Assembly: GCF_018614205.1 (NCBI RefSeq)
Contig: NZ_JAGGOS010000057.1
Span: forward strand, 384-64,383
Direction of reading: 5' to 3'
Origin: Streptomyces sp. ISL-36
GTDB lineage: Bacteria; Actinomycetota; Actinomycetes; Streptomycetales; Streptomycetaceae
DNA: 64,000 nt
In this document: positions 25,605 through 35,587 of the stretch, piece by piece
Position numbering within the stretch: position 1 is the first letter of the stretch
Layout: each line of letters opens with the position of its first letter
Position numbers and translations under genes: made by a program
Notes under the pieces: model-generated
What the model saw: the letters and a program-made list of their open reading frames with translations, nothing else
Told to the model about the DNA's origin: nothing
Databases searched by the model: none

Positions 25605-26303
25605 ATGACATTCGTACAGATCATCGACTGCAAGACCAGCCGCTTCGACGACATGAACCGGCTCATGGACAAGTGGGTCGAACAGACCCAGGGCAAGCGC
25701 ACCGCCACCCACAGCATCCTCGCCAAGGACCGCTCCGACGGCTCCCACTTCGTGGAGATCGTCGAGTTCCCCTCGTACGACGTGGCGATGAAGAACTCGC
25801 AGCTCCCCGAGACCGACCGGATCTTCAAGGAGATGGTCGCGCTCTGTGACGAGATGCCGACGTTCACCGATCTGGACGTCGTCCGTGACGAGCAGCTGTA
25901 CAAGGCCACGGCCCGCCGGTTCTTCGAGCTGGCCGGCGCCCCCGGGGAGCTGGGGCCGCTCGACGAGGTCTTCGCCGAGGGCTTCCACGACCACGACCCG
26001 ACCAACCCGCAGGACGTCATCGGGATGGACGCCGTCCGCCGTGAGGTCGAGGAGTGGCGGAGCGGTTTCGACTTCGACTTCGTCATCGAGGACCAGATCG
26101 CGGAGGGCGACCGGGTCTGCACCCGCTGGACCTGGAACGCCACCCACACCGGCGACTTCATGGGCATCGAGGCCACCGGCAAGAAGGTCTCCATGACGGG
26201 CACCGTCATCCACCGCTTCCGCGAGGACGGCAAGGCCGTCGAAGGCTGGTGGCAGTACGACCTGCTCGGGCTGATGGGCCAGCTCGGCGCCGTGGAGGCA
26301 TGA
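25605..26303 (+). CDS. SnoaL-like polyketide-cyclase/ester-cyclase family protein
   Basis: 232 residues; ATG preceded by GGGAGG. The N-terminal ~95 residues form an ABM-like ferredoxin fold (FVQIIDCKTSRFDDMNRLMDKW..HFVEIVEFPSYDVAM). The C-terminal ~130 residues are SnoaL/NTF2-like (FAEGFHDHDPTNPQDVIGMDAVRREVEEWRSGF..VCTRWTWNATHTGDFMGI..VIHRFREDGKAVEGWWQYD). Fusion of the two small-molecule-binding folds in one protein is notable. The substrate is unknown and no biosynthetic cluster is adjacent. Degenerate copies of its last codons follow the stop. Confidence 0.85.
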   Translation: MTFVQIIDCKTSRFDDMNRLMDKWVEQTQGKRTATHSILAKDRSDGSHFVEIVEFPSYDVAMKNSQLPETDRIFKEMVALCDEMPTFTDLDVVRDEQLYKATARRFFELAGAPGELGPLDEVFAEGFHDHDPTNPQDVIGMDAVRREVEEWRSGFDFDFVIEDQIAEGDRVCTRWTWNATHTGDFMGIEATGKKVSMTGTVIHRFREDGKAVEGWWQYDLLGLMGQLGAVEA

Positions 26304-26355
26304 CATCCGTGGCGTGACATCCGTGGAAGCCTGACCCGTGGAAGCCGCCTGACAT
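26290..26355. repeat. Degenerate repeats of the gene's own 3' end
   Basis: Four units of 14-20 bases, each beginning CCGTGG and ending TGAC(AT), at 26290, 26307, 26321 and 26336. The first contains the real stop codon (26301-26303). Confidence 0.7.
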
Positions 26356-26369
26356 CACGGAACGACACC

Positions 26370-26405
26370 GAGGCCCGGTGCCCCCGTCGCGGGGCACCGG
26401 GCCTC
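26370..26405. terminator. Bidirectional terminator hairpin
   Basis: A 15-bp perfect stem (26370-26384 with 26391-26405) and a 6-base loop, between convergent SnoaL-like and groEL1 genes. Confidence 0.85.
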
Positions 26406-26426
26406 AGTGGTCGGCTGTGAGCGGCC

Positions 26427-28064
<1,638 letters not shown>

Positions 28065-28173
28065 TCAGCCCTCTCGGAAATCGGGTGGAACGAACCGCGC
28101 CCCGAGGCGCCCGGAAGGGGCCTCGGGGCGCAGCTCAAAGCATCTGCTTCAGGTGCTCAGGTACTTCGGTGAA

Positions 28174-28482
28174 TTACTTCTCGACGATCGCGAGCACGTC
28201 GCGAGCCGAGAGGACGAGGTACTCCTCGCCGCTGTACTTCACCTCGGTGCCGCCGTACTTGCTGTACAGCACGATGTCGCCGGTCTTGACGTCGAGCGGC
28301 AGGCGCTCGCCGTTCTCGAAGCGGCCCGGGCCCACGGCCAGGACGACGCCCTCCTGGGGCTTCTCCTTGGCGGTGTCCGGGATGACCAGGCCAGAGGCGG
28401 TGGTCTGCTCGGCGTCGAGCGGCTGGACCACAATGCGGTCCTCGAGCGGCTTGATGGCAACCTTGGAGCTGGTGGTCGTCAC
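28174..28482 (-). CDS. groES: Co-chaperonin GroES
   Basis: 102 residues from GTG at 28482 behind GGGGGAGG. The longer in-frame start at 28509 adds residues not found in GroES. It has [10 protein letters not shown], the mobile loop around [17 protein letters not shown], and VGPGRF. It caps the GroEL ring. First gene of the groES-groEL1 operon, with two CIRCE elements 98-171 bases upstream. Confidence 0.97.
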   Translation of the reverse strand: MTTTSSKVAIKPLEDRIVVQPLDAEQTTASGLVIPDTAKEKPQEGVVLAVGPGRFENGERLPLDVKTGDIVLYSKYGGTEVKYSGEEYLVLSARDVLAIVEK

Positions 28483-28579
28483 GATCCGACCTCCCCCTTC
28501 GGAGATCACGGGGTTGACTGTCTGAGGTGGCGACCAGGTGGATCCGTCGTCGCGGGTGCCGGACCTGCCCGTCGCTGTG

Positions 28580-28606
28580 TTGGCACTCTCCAGTGGGGAG
28601 TGCCAG
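28580..28606. promoter_or_regulatory. CIRCE element 1 (HrcA operator)
   Basis: TTGGCACTC-N9-GAGTGCCAG, 8 of 9 arm pairs matching. Proximal to groES. Confidence 0.9.
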
Positions 28607-28626
28607 AGCCGAGACTATGACTGCGA

Positions 28627-28653
28627 TTAGCACTCGGTCAAGCGGAGTGCCAA
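28627..28653. promoter_or_regulatory. CIRCE element 2 (HrcA operator)
   Basis: TTAGCACTC-N9-GAGTGCCAA, near-consensus arms. The two elements are 47 bases apart centre to centre. Element 2 is ~80 bases from the start of the divergent membrane-protein gene. Confidence 0.92.
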
Positions 28654-28731
28654 TTCAGCGCCATGTGGCGATTCGGTCTCGGTACGGGCAACGGCGCGGC
28701 GGACCGGATGGTTCCGTACGAGGGTGCGGCC

Positions 28732-29193
28732 ATGACCACCTCCGGCACCGCGTCTCGCACCGCCTCTCGCACCGCCTCCGGCCGCCCGGTGCGCACCGGG
28801 GCCGACGTCCTGAGCGCACTCCTGTTCCTGCTTCTGGAGGGCGGGGCCGCCCTGGTCGGCGCCGTGCTGCTGGCCCTGCGGAACTGGGGCGGCGCGTCCG
28901 AGCCGCGGCGCTCGGGGCCGCCTCCGATGGACTGGGTACCGGTGCTCGCCTTCGGCGCGATGGCGGGTGTCGCGCTGCTGCTGGCGCTCGCGATGCTGCG
29001 CGGCGGCTGGGCCTGGACGGCCGCGGGGCAGTTCCTCGCGGCGGGGCTGCTCGGCCTCACCACCCTGCTCATCGCGACGGAGGAGTGGACGCGGGCGCAC
29101 CCCGCGCCCGCACCCACCGCGCCGGCCCCCTCCGAGGCCCGGTGCGTCTGCCACAGCGCGGGCGGCAGCTGCCACGGCTGCCCGGGCGGCTGA
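28732..29193 (+). CDS. Membrane protein with Cys-rich tail, unknown function
   Basis: 153 residues from ATG at 28732, 7 bases after GAGGG. An earlier in-frame ATG at 28663 lacks a ribosome site and would push the start towards CIRCE 2. Three hydrophobic helices (VLSALLFLLLEGGAALVGAVLL, VLAFGAMAGVALLLALAML, FLAAGLLGLTTLLI), then a Pro/Ala linker and a short C-terminus with four Cys (CVCHSAGGSCHGC). Its promoter lies next to the groES CIRCE elements, so heat-shock influence is possible. I do not recognise the family with confidence. Confidence 0.7.
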   Translation: MTTSGTASRTASRTASGRPVRTGADVLSALLFLLLEGGAALVGAVLLALRNWGGASEPRRSGPPPMDWVPVLAFGAMAGVALLLALAMLRGGWAWTAAGQFLAAGLLGLTTLLIATEEWTRAHPAPAPTAPAPSEARCVCHSAGGSCHGCPGG

Positions 29194-29233
29194 GGCCTTC
29201 GGGCGGCGGACGGTGATGCTTTCCGGACCCTCC

Positions 29234-29434
29234 CTAGCGCCGGGCGTCCGGGTGCACGACCGAGCGGAACACACGGGCCGCCGTCTCCTGGATCGTCGCG
29301 TCCCTCCCGCCCACCCGCTCCGCCGCCTTGCGCCCCAGCCGTTCGATCGGGTCCACGGACGACGCGCACCCGGACGCGGCGAGCAGCGCGCCGGCCAGTG
29401 CCAGTCCGGCCAGCGGCCGGCGCGCGCGGATCAC
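29234..29434 (-). CDS. Small lipoprotein coupled to a polysaccharide deacetylase
   Basis: 66 residues. GTG start at 29434 overlaps the deacetylase stop by 4 bases (GTGA). Signal sequence RPLAGLALAGALLAASGC looks like a lipobox with Cys near residue 21. The mature part is ~45 residues, charged (DPIERLGRKAAERVGGRDATIQE). Unknown function; probably an envelope accessory of the upstream deacetylase. Confidence 0.7.
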   Translation of the reverse strand: MIRARRPLAGLALAGALLAASGCASSVDPIERLGRKAAERVGGRDATIQETAARVFRSVVHPDARR

Positions 29435-30387
29435 ACGTAGTCCTCGAGCTTCGCGACGGCGTAGCCCTTGGCGGTGATCGTCTTCATCACCCGGCGGATC
29501 ATGTCGGGCATGGTGCCCTTCCAGTCCTCCTTGCCGCGGAAGTGCGTGAGCACGATGTCGCCGGGGTGCAGGTCCCGGTCCCACTCGCGCCACTCCATCC
29601 GGTCCGGGAACGCCTCCGCGGCCCACAGCGGGACCGCCTTCACCCCGCACTCCTTGGCCGCGCGCAGGGTGTCCTCGTTGTAGTTGCCGTACGGCGGCCG
29701 GAAGAGCGGCGGCCGCTTCCCGTACCGCTTCTGGATCGTGTCCTGCATCCCGCAGATCTCCCGCTTCTGCGCCGCGTACGAGAGCCCGGGCATGTAGCGG
29801 TGGTTCAGCGTGTGGTTGTGCAGGGAGACACCGGCGTTCTGCATCTTCTTGAAGTAGCCGTAGTCCTCCTTGACCAGGTAGTCGCTGAGGAAGGCGCTGT
29901 ACGGGATCCGCAACTCGTTCATCATCCGCAGCAGCGCGGGGTCCTTCTCCGCGCCGTCGTCGATCGTCAGGAAGACGACCTTCTCCTTGGTCGGCACGGT
30001 GGTGAAGACGGGTGGCAGGCCCTCGCCGTCGGTCTCGAAGCCCTTGCGGGTGGTGATCTTCGGCTTGACGGCGGGCGGGGCCGGGGCTTCCAGCGGGGGC
30101 CGGTCGAGCCCCCACTTCTTGGCGGCGAGCGCGCGGGCGGCGCGTTGCTTGCGGACCTTCGCCACATACGCGTTGAGGGCGCCGGACGCGCCCTGCGCCT
30201 GCTGCCGGGGCTGACCGGCGGCGGGATTCGGCGGCGCGCCGGTCCCGCCGCCGGCATCGCCGGACGGCGCGGCACAGGCGGATCCGAGGGCGGCGACGAG
30301 CAGCACCCCACCCACCGACCGGCGCAGTCGGACGGCGCGCTTCGATCGGATCGATCGCGATTGTTCGTTTTGTCGTACTAGCTGCAT
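29431..30387 (-). CDS. Lipoprotein polysaccharide deacetylase 1 (NodB fold, CE4)
   Basis: 318 residues from ATG at 30387 (no strong ribosome site). Signal peptide with lipobox GSAC near residue 35. The NodB domain carries motif 1 TIDDG, motif 2 NHTLNH (metal His pair), motif 3 RPPYGNYN and DIVLTHF. It should remove acetyl or acyl groups from cell-wall or surface polysaccharide outside the membrane. A paralogue with the same layout lies at 35588-36496. Its 3' end is coupled to a small lipoprotein gene. Confidence 0.88.
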   Translation of the reverse strand: MQLVRQNEQSRSIRSKRAVRLRRSVGGVLLVAALGSACAAPSGDAGGGTGAPPNPAAGQPRQQAQGASGALNAYVAKVRKQRAARALAAKKWGLDRPPLEAPAPPAVKPKITTRKGFETDGEGLPPVFTTVPTKEKVVFLTIDDGAEKDPALLRMMNELRIPYSAFLSDYLVKEDYGYFKKMQNAGVSLHNHTLNHRYMPGLSYAAQKREICGMQDTIQKRYGKRPPLFRPPYGNYNEDTLRAAKECGVKAVPLWAAEAFPDRMEWREWDRDLHPGDIVLTHFRGKEDWKGTMPDMIRRVMKTITAKGYAVAKLEDYV

Positions 30388-30486
30388 GGCGTCGCATCTT
30401 GTCAGCGGCGACCCCTTCCCGGTGTCACGACACCGCCGCGCCGACGCACGGTCCCCCGGCCGGCCCACACGGGGCCAGGCCCCAGA

Positions 30487-31668
30487 ATGGTGCGGGTGAC
30501 CGACCTCGCCGACTTCGCCGCCCTGCTCACGCCCGAGGGCCAGACGCTGCTCGCCGCCCTGCGCGACTACGACCCCGCCCAGGAGCTGGCGGTCGCCTCC
30601 CGGCTGCGCCGCGAGCACCCCGCCGAACTGGTCACGGCGGCCCTCGGCCAGGCCCGGCTGCGTCAGCGCGCGGTCGCGAAGTTCGGCGCCGAGGACGCGT
30701 ACCGGATGTACTTCACGCCCCACGGCGTCGAGCAGTCGACCCGGGCCTCGGTCGGCGCCCACCGTGCCGAGCGCTTCAAGGAGCTCGGCGTACGCAGCGT
30801 CGCCGACCTGTGCGGCGGGATCGGCGGCGACGCGATCGCGTTCGCCCGCGCCGGGATCTCCGTCCTGGCCGTCGACCGCGATCCCCTGACGGCCGAGGTG
30901 GCCCGCGCCAACGCCGTGGAGCTGGGCCTGGCCGATCTCGTCGAGGTCCGCTGTGCGGACGTGACGGAGATCGACACGGCCCCCTACGACGCGGTCTTCG
31001 TCGACCCGGCGCGGCGCGGCGGGCGCGGCAGGATCTTCGACCCCGAGGCGTACTCCCCGCCGCTCTCCTGGGCGATCCGGGCCGCCCGCAAGGCCCCGCA
31101 CGCGGCGCTGAAGATCGCACCGGGGGTGCCGCACGAGGCCGTCCCCGAGGACGCCGAGGCCGAGTGGATCTCGGACGGCGGCGACGTCAAGGAGGCCGTG
31201 CTCTGGTTCGGCACCGCGCCGGGAGCCCGCCGTGCCACGCTCCTGCCCGCCGCCGCCACCCTCACCGGCCGGGGCCTGCCCGACCCGCCGGCCCGCCCGG
31301 TCGGCCGCTACCTCTACGAGCCGGACGGCGCCGTCATCCGCGCCCACCTGGTCGCCGAGGTCGCCCAGGAGCTGGACGGCGGCCTGATCGACGAGACGAT
31401 CGCCTACGTCACGGCGGACGGGCTCACGCCGACCCCGTACGCCACCGCGTACGAGATCACCGACCAGATCCCGTTCAACCTCAAGAAGTTGAAGGCCCTG
31501 CTGCGCGAGCGCGAGGTCGGCACGCTGACGGTGAAGAAGCGCGGCTCCGCGGTCGAGCCCGAGGAACTGCGCCGCAGGATCAAGCCGAAGGGCCGCAACT
31601 CCGCCACGGTCTTCCTCACACGGGTCGCCGGCGCCCCGACGATGCTGATCGGCCACCCGGCGCGGTAG
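30487..31668 (+). CDS. SAM-dependent methyltransferase with THUMP-like C-terminal domain
   Basis: 393 residues. SAM motif I VADLCGGIGGDAIAFARAG, motif II VLAVDRDP, motif IV FVDPARR. The C-terminal ~90 residues (EITDQIPFNLKKLKALLRER..GRNSATVFLTRV) form the THUMP-like domain seen in this actinobacterial group. Architecture suggests RNA methylation, but target and position are unknown. The start is close to the likely transcription start and could be leaderless (MVRVTD; an in-frame GTG lies 3 codons in). Confidence 0.82.
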   Translation: MVRVTDLADFAALLTPEGQTLLAALRDYDPAQELAVASRLRREHPAELVTAALGQARLRQRAVAKFGAEDAYRMYFTPHGVEQSTRASVGAHRAERFKELGVRSVADLCGGIGGDAIAFARAGISVLAVDRDPLTAEVARANAVELGLADLVEVRCADVTEIDTAPYDAVFVDPARRGGRGRIFDPEAYSPPLSWAIRAARKAPHAALKIAPGVPHEAVPEDAEAEWISDGGDVKEAVLWFGTAPGARRATLLPAAATLTGRGLPDPPARPVGRYLYEPDGAVIRAHLVAEVAQELDGGLIDETIAYVTADGLTPTPYATAYEITDQIPFNLKKLKALLREREVGTLTVKKRGSAVEPEELRRRIKPKGRNSATVFLTRVAGAPTMLIGHPAR

Positions 31669-31716
31669 ACCGCGCCCGAGGGCGGTTGGATGGGCCGTGG
31701 ACGAGAGGGGGAGTTC

Positions 31717-32367
31717 ATGGCACTGCATCCGGAGGGCATGTTCACCAGCGGGCCGCTCGCGCACCTCGTCGGACTGGCCGCCGCCGGATCCGACCCGTTG
31801 GAGTGGGAGGTGTTGCGGTTCAAGCGGGTCATGCGGACGAACCATTGGGACGTGGCCTGGCGGCACACCGCGCAGCCACTCGCCTCGCAGTTGGACTACC
31901 TGGCCACCGCGTTCAGCGAGGAGTTCTTCGCGACCTGCCCGGAGGCGACCCGCCGCACCTGGCGGACGGCCGCCGGAGCCAAGAGCGTGCCCGCGTTCAT
32001 GACCGAGCTGGCGATGCTGCTGCGGCTCGCGGACCGCGAGTGGGACGCCTCGTACGAGGACGTACCGCTCTCCGCGTGGGAGGTGCGGGCGCAGTGGCCG
32101 CTGCTGCCGGCGCTGGACACCTGGGCGTACGACGGTGAGTACGCCTCGTACGAGGAGAGCCTGCGGGCCTTCATCGACGGCGAGCACCCGTTCTGCTTCG
32201 ACGAGTTGATACCGCGCCTCACCCAGGCCCTGGAGGTGCGGGCGCTCCGCACACAGTCGGAGGCCTTCGCCGCGTCCTTCCGGACCCTCGTACCCGAGGC
32301 GACCCCGGAGACCCTGGACATCCTCGCCCGCCTCACCTTCGCCCATCTGACGGAGCACCATGGCTGA
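31717..32367 (+). CDS. Protein of unknown function, paired with a beta-propeller
   Basis: 216 residues from ATG at 31717, after GGGGGAG; an upstream GTG/ATG adds 9 residues. Soluble, helical, rich in Trp, Tyr and Glu, with no motif I recognise. It overlaps the next gene by 8 bases, so the two are translationally linked. Perhaps a partner of the propeller protein. Confidence 0.65.
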   Translation: MALHPEGMFTSGPLAHLVGLAAAGSDPLEWEVLRFKRVMRTNHWDVAWRHTAQPLASQLDYLATAFSEEFFATCPEATRRTWRTAAGAKSVPAFMTELAMLLRLADREWDASYEDVPLSAWEVRAQWPLLPALDTWAYDGEYASYEESLRAFIDGEHPFCFDELIPRLTQALEVRALRTQSEAFAASFRTLVPEATPETLDILARLTFAHLTEHHG

Positions 32368-33835
32368 GCAGACGCCGACGACCGCACACGCCCCCTTCCA
32401 CGACGAGCCCTTTCCCGAACTGCTCGGGCTCGCGTCCCAGGTGGCCGTCAGCGCCGACGAGCGGTGGATCGCGGTCAGTTCGGTGGCGCACGGCCGGAGC
32501 CGGGTGGCCGTCTACCGCGCCGCCGACCTCTCCTGCGCGCACCTCCTGACGTTCACGATGGACGCCGAGTCGATCGCGTTCCACCCCACGCTCCCCCTGC
32601 TCGCCATCGGCCTCGACAACTACGACGAGTACAGCCGCGCGGGCGGCCTCACCCTCCTCGAACCCGCGACCGGCCACCGCGTCGACTTCGCCGACCCCGA
32701 CTGGGGCATCGAGCCGGTCCGCTGGCTGGACGCCCGCACCCTCGAACTCACCTTCTTCGCCTTGGACCCGGACGACGAGTACGTGCACCTGCTGTCCCGG
32801 GCCACCGTCGCACGCGACGACTGGCTCGGCCTCACCCCCGACGCGCTCGACCTGACCGCCCTCGACCGGCGGCCGCACGACCCGGAGGACCCGCACACGT
32901 ACACCGACACGGCACCCGCACGGCCGGTCCTCCAGGCCCTCGCCGAGCGGGCCGGCCGGAGCTACGGCGGATACGGCGGGGTCCGGGCCGTGGCCGGGCT
33001 GAGCGACGGCCGGGTGCTCGCCACCCGCAACCACACGGCGGTGGAGTGCTGGGCCCCGGACGGATCAGTGCTGTGGACGGTGCCCGCGCCCTCTGCGGTC
33101 GGCGGCACACGGTTCGAGGTCGCCGCCGACGAACGGACGGTACGGGTCGCCGTCCCCGGCCCCGATGCCCGCGCCCGGACCGACTTCCCGCTCGTCGCCA
33201 CCTCCGACGGCACGGTCCTCGACCGCCTCTCCGTTCCCTTCTCGGCCGCGCTGTGTGCCCGCATGGACGGAGTCTGGGCGATCCGGGACACGTACGACCG
33301 CAGCATCGGGGCCGAACCCCCCGCCCCGCCCAACACACGGGTCTTCGCCGCCGACGGCACCCCGCTCGGCGCGGTCCACGAGCCGGACCGGTACGACCTC
33401 GTCCCGCTCGACGTCCGTCGCTGCCCCGAGCTGCTGTACGCGCGGCGGCGCCGGGAGGTGATCGCGCTCGACCCCGGCTCCACCGCCGAGACGGTGCTCT
33501 TCTCCGCCGACACTCCGCTCGGGCGGGCGGTGTACACCACCGACGCCGCGGGCCCCGCGCTCCTGCACGGACGGACGGAACTGGTCCGCCGGGCGTTCCC
33601 CGCCGGGGAGGTCGTCTGGAGCCGGCCCCTGGGCTCCGCGGTCGTCGACCTCGACGCGCACGCCGGTGTCCTGCACGCCGTCTGCGCCGACGACACGCTC
33701 GTCTCGGTGGACACCGCCGACGGAACCGTCCTCGACCGCCGCCCCCTGCCCCCGTACGGGGCGTGCTCGCTGCACGTGTCCCCCGACGGCACGGTCCTCA
33801 TCGGAACGGCGGCCGGCCAGATCCTGCGCTACTGA
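32360..33835 (+). CDS. Cytosolic beta-propeller (WD40/YVTN-like) protein
   Basis: 491 residues with no signal peptide. Repeated blade-like segments of 40-50 residues: VSADERWIAVSS, FHPTLPLLAIGLD, LSDGRVLATRN..VECWAPDGSVLWTV, RAFPAGEVVWSRPLGSAVVDLDAH, VSVDTADGTVLDRR, HVSPDGTVLIGTAAGQILRY. This suggests a seven- or eight-bladed propeller used for protein contact. Function unknown. Its stop codon overlaps the convergent ECF42 sigma gene by 7 bases. Confidence 0.72.
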   Translation: MAEQTPTTAHAPFHDEPFPELLGLASQVAVSADERWIAVSSVAHGRSRVAVYRAADLSCAHLLTFTMDAESIAFHPTLPLLAIGLDNYDEYSRAGGLTLLEPATGHRVDFADPDWGIEPVRWLDARTLELTFFALDPDDEYVHLLSRATVARDDWLGLTPDALDLTALDRRPHDPEDPHTYTDTAPARPVLQALAERAGRSYGGYGGVRAVAGLSDGRVLATRNHTAVECWAPDGSVLWTVPAPSAVGGTRFEVAADERTVRVAVPGPDARARTDFPLVATSDGTVLDRLSVPFSAALCARMDGVWAIRDTYDRSIGAEPPAPPNTRVFAADGTPLGAVHEPDRYDLVPLDVRRCPELLYARRRREVIALDPGSTAETVLFSADTPLGRAVYTTDAAGPALLHGRTELVRRAFPAGEVVWSRPLGSAVVDLDAHAGVLHAVCADDTLVSVDTADGTVLDRRPLPPYGACSLHVSPDGTVLIGTAAGQILRY

Positions 33836-35088
33836 GCCCGCCCGTCCCTCTCCGCCTTCCGGGCCCGGCCGAGGAGGAGCTCACGCTCCCGTTCGTTGCG
33901 GGTCAGCGCTGCCGCCCGCTCGAACTCCGCGCGGGCCTCCTCGGTCCGCCCGAGCCTGGCCAGCAGGTCTCCTCGCACGCTGGGCAGCAAGTGGTAGGCC
34001 GCCAGGGCGGGTTCGCCCGCCAAGGCGTCGACCAGCGCGAGTCCGGCCTTGGGCCCCTCGGCCATCGACACGGCGACCGCGCGGTTCAACTCGACCACCG
34101 GGGAGGGCGTGACGGCCGCCAGCCGGCCGTACAGCGCGGCGATGGTCCGCCAGTCCGTCTCCTCGTACGTCAGCGCCTTCGCGTGGCAGGCGGCGATGGC
34201 CGCCTGGAGGGCGTACGGGCCGTACGTGCCGCCCTCCGCGGCCCGCTCCAGGGCGGCGAACCCGCGCCGGATCAGCAGCCTGTTCCAGCGGCCGCGGTTC
34301 TGGTCGGCGAGCAGGACCGGCTCCCCTCCCGGCCCCGTCCTCGCCGCCGCGCGGGACGCCTGGATCTCCAGGAGGGCGGCCAGACCGTGGACTTCGCTCT
34401 CCTTGGGCATCAGCCCCGCCAGCACCCTGGCCAGCCGCAGCGCGTCCTCGCACAGCGCCGGCCGCAGCAGGTCGTCGCCCGCCGTGGCCGCGTACCCCTC
34501 GTTGAAGATCAGATAGATCACCTCGAGGACGGAGCCGAGCCGGGCCGCCCGTTCCTCCCCGTACGGCACCTCGAACTCCACCCCGGCCTTCGCCAGGGTC
34601 CGCTTGGCCCGCACGATCCTCTGGGCGACGGTCGGCTCCGGCACGAGGAAGGCGCGGGCGATCTCGTCCGTGCGCAGTCCGCCGACGAGCCGCAGCGTGA
34701 GCGCGGTCCGCGCCTCGGCGGAGAGCACCGGATGGCAGGCGGTGAAGATGAGCCGCAGCAGGTCCTCGTCGATGTCTCCGGGCCCTGCGGGCTCGGGGTC
34801 GTACGCCTCCTCCGTGAGCTCACGGCCCACCTCCGCGAGCTTGCGCGCGTACGTCTCGCGGCGCCGTACGAGGTCGACGGCGCGGTTCTTGGCGGTGGCC
34901 GTCAGCCAGGCACCCGGCCGGTCCGGAACGCCTGTCAGCGGCCACTGCTCAAGGGCGGCGACGAGCGCGTCCTGGGCGATCTCCTCGGCGATGCCGACAT
35001 CGCGGACGATCCGCGCCACGGCGGCGATGATCCGCGCCGACTCCATCCGGAAGACCGTCTCGACGGCGCTGGGCACGGGTGCTGTCAT
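33829..35088 (-). CDS. ECF42-group RNA polymerase sigma factor with C-terminal TPR-like extension
   Basis: 419 residues, twice the size of a normal ECF sigma. Region 2: ARIIAAVARIVRDVGIAEEIAQDALVAALEQWP. Region 4: LTLRLVGGLRTDEIARAFLVPEPTVAQRIVRAKRTL. The ~200-residue C-terminal extension is helical with TPR-like repeats and includes EVIYLIFNEGYAAT and the ELNRAVAVSMAEGP segment, the mark of ECF42. In this group the extension replaces an anti-sigma factor. The DGPF gene lies directly upstream, as the group requires, and a matching promoter precedes that gene. Confidence 0.92.
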   Translation of the reverse strand: MTAPVPSAVETVFRMESARIIAAVARIVRDVGIAEEIAQDALVAALEQWPLTGVPDRPGAWLTATAKNRAVDLVRRRETYARKLAEVGRELTEEAYDPEPAGPGDIDEDLLRLIFTACHPVLSAEARTALTLRLVGGLRTDEIARAFLVPEPTVAQRIVRAKRTLAKAGVEFEVPYGEERAARLGSVLEVIYLIFNEGYAATAGDDLLRPALCEDALRLARVLAGLMPKESEVHGLAALLEIQASRAAARTGPGGEPVLLADQNRGRWNRLLIRRGFAALERAAEGGTYGPYALQAAIAACHAKALTYEETDWRTIAALYGRLAAVTPSPVVELNRAVAVSMAEGPKAGLALVDALAGEPALAAYHLLPSVRGDLLARLGRTEEARAEFERAAALTRNERERELLLGRARKAERDGRAQ

Positions 35089-35120
35089 GACTCACCATGA
35101 CAGCACACCGTCCCCGGGCG

Positions 35121-35477
35121 TCACATCTCTTCGATCTCGCGCACCTCGACGGTGACGTCCCACTCCGCCGGGTGCACCTCCAGGAACCGCTTGCCCCACT
35201 CCATGGCCTCGGCCTTGTCCCGGCACTGGGTGATGGAGTAGCCCCCGACGACCTCCTTGGTCTCGGTGAACGGCCCGTCCGTGTACGTGAGCTTGCCGCC
35301 GGACCAGGTGATCCGGGTGGACTCGGAGGTGGGCTTGAGACCGGCCGTCTCCAGCATGACCCCGGCCTTGGTGATCTCCTCGAAGAGGGCGCCCATGCGC
35401 TCCTCGAACCCGGCGTCGGCGTCCTCCAGACGGAAGCTGCCCTCCTGGATGCGGACAAGCGTCAGAAAGCGCGGCAT
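35121..35477 (-). CDS. DGPF-family (YCII-related) partner of ECF42
   Basis: 118 residues. YCII-like dimeric alpha/beta fold with the signature TYTDGPFTETKEVVGGY. The ECF42 sigma gene follows 32 bases downstream. Genes of this family are the usual targets of ECF42 sigmas. Biochemical role unknown. A 7-bp hairpin (35502-35520) lies in its leader. Confidence 0.88.
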   Translation of the reverse strand: MPRFLTLVRIQEGSFRLEDADAGFEERMGALFEEITKAGVMLETAGLKPTSESTRITWSGGKLTYTDGPFTETKEVVGGYSITQCRDKAEAMEWGKRFLEVHPAEWDVTVEVREIEEM

Positions 35478-35532
35478 GGTGTGCTCCTCGGATGGTGCGG
35501 TGGCGGGGCCGTTCCCCGCCTCACACCCTTAC

Positions 35533-35559
35533 GTCGAACGGCCGGAACCGGCATCGACA
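35533..35559 (-). promoter_or_regulatory. Probable autoregulated ECF42 promoter
   Basis: On the minus strand TGTCGA (35559-35554), 17 bases, CGAC (35536-35533). This fits the TGTCGA / CG(A/T)C motif described for ECF42 in Streptomyces. It sits ~56 bases upstream of the DGPF start. Confidence 0.7.
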
Positions 35560-35587
35560 CCACTCCGAGGATTCTTTTCGGAAGTTC

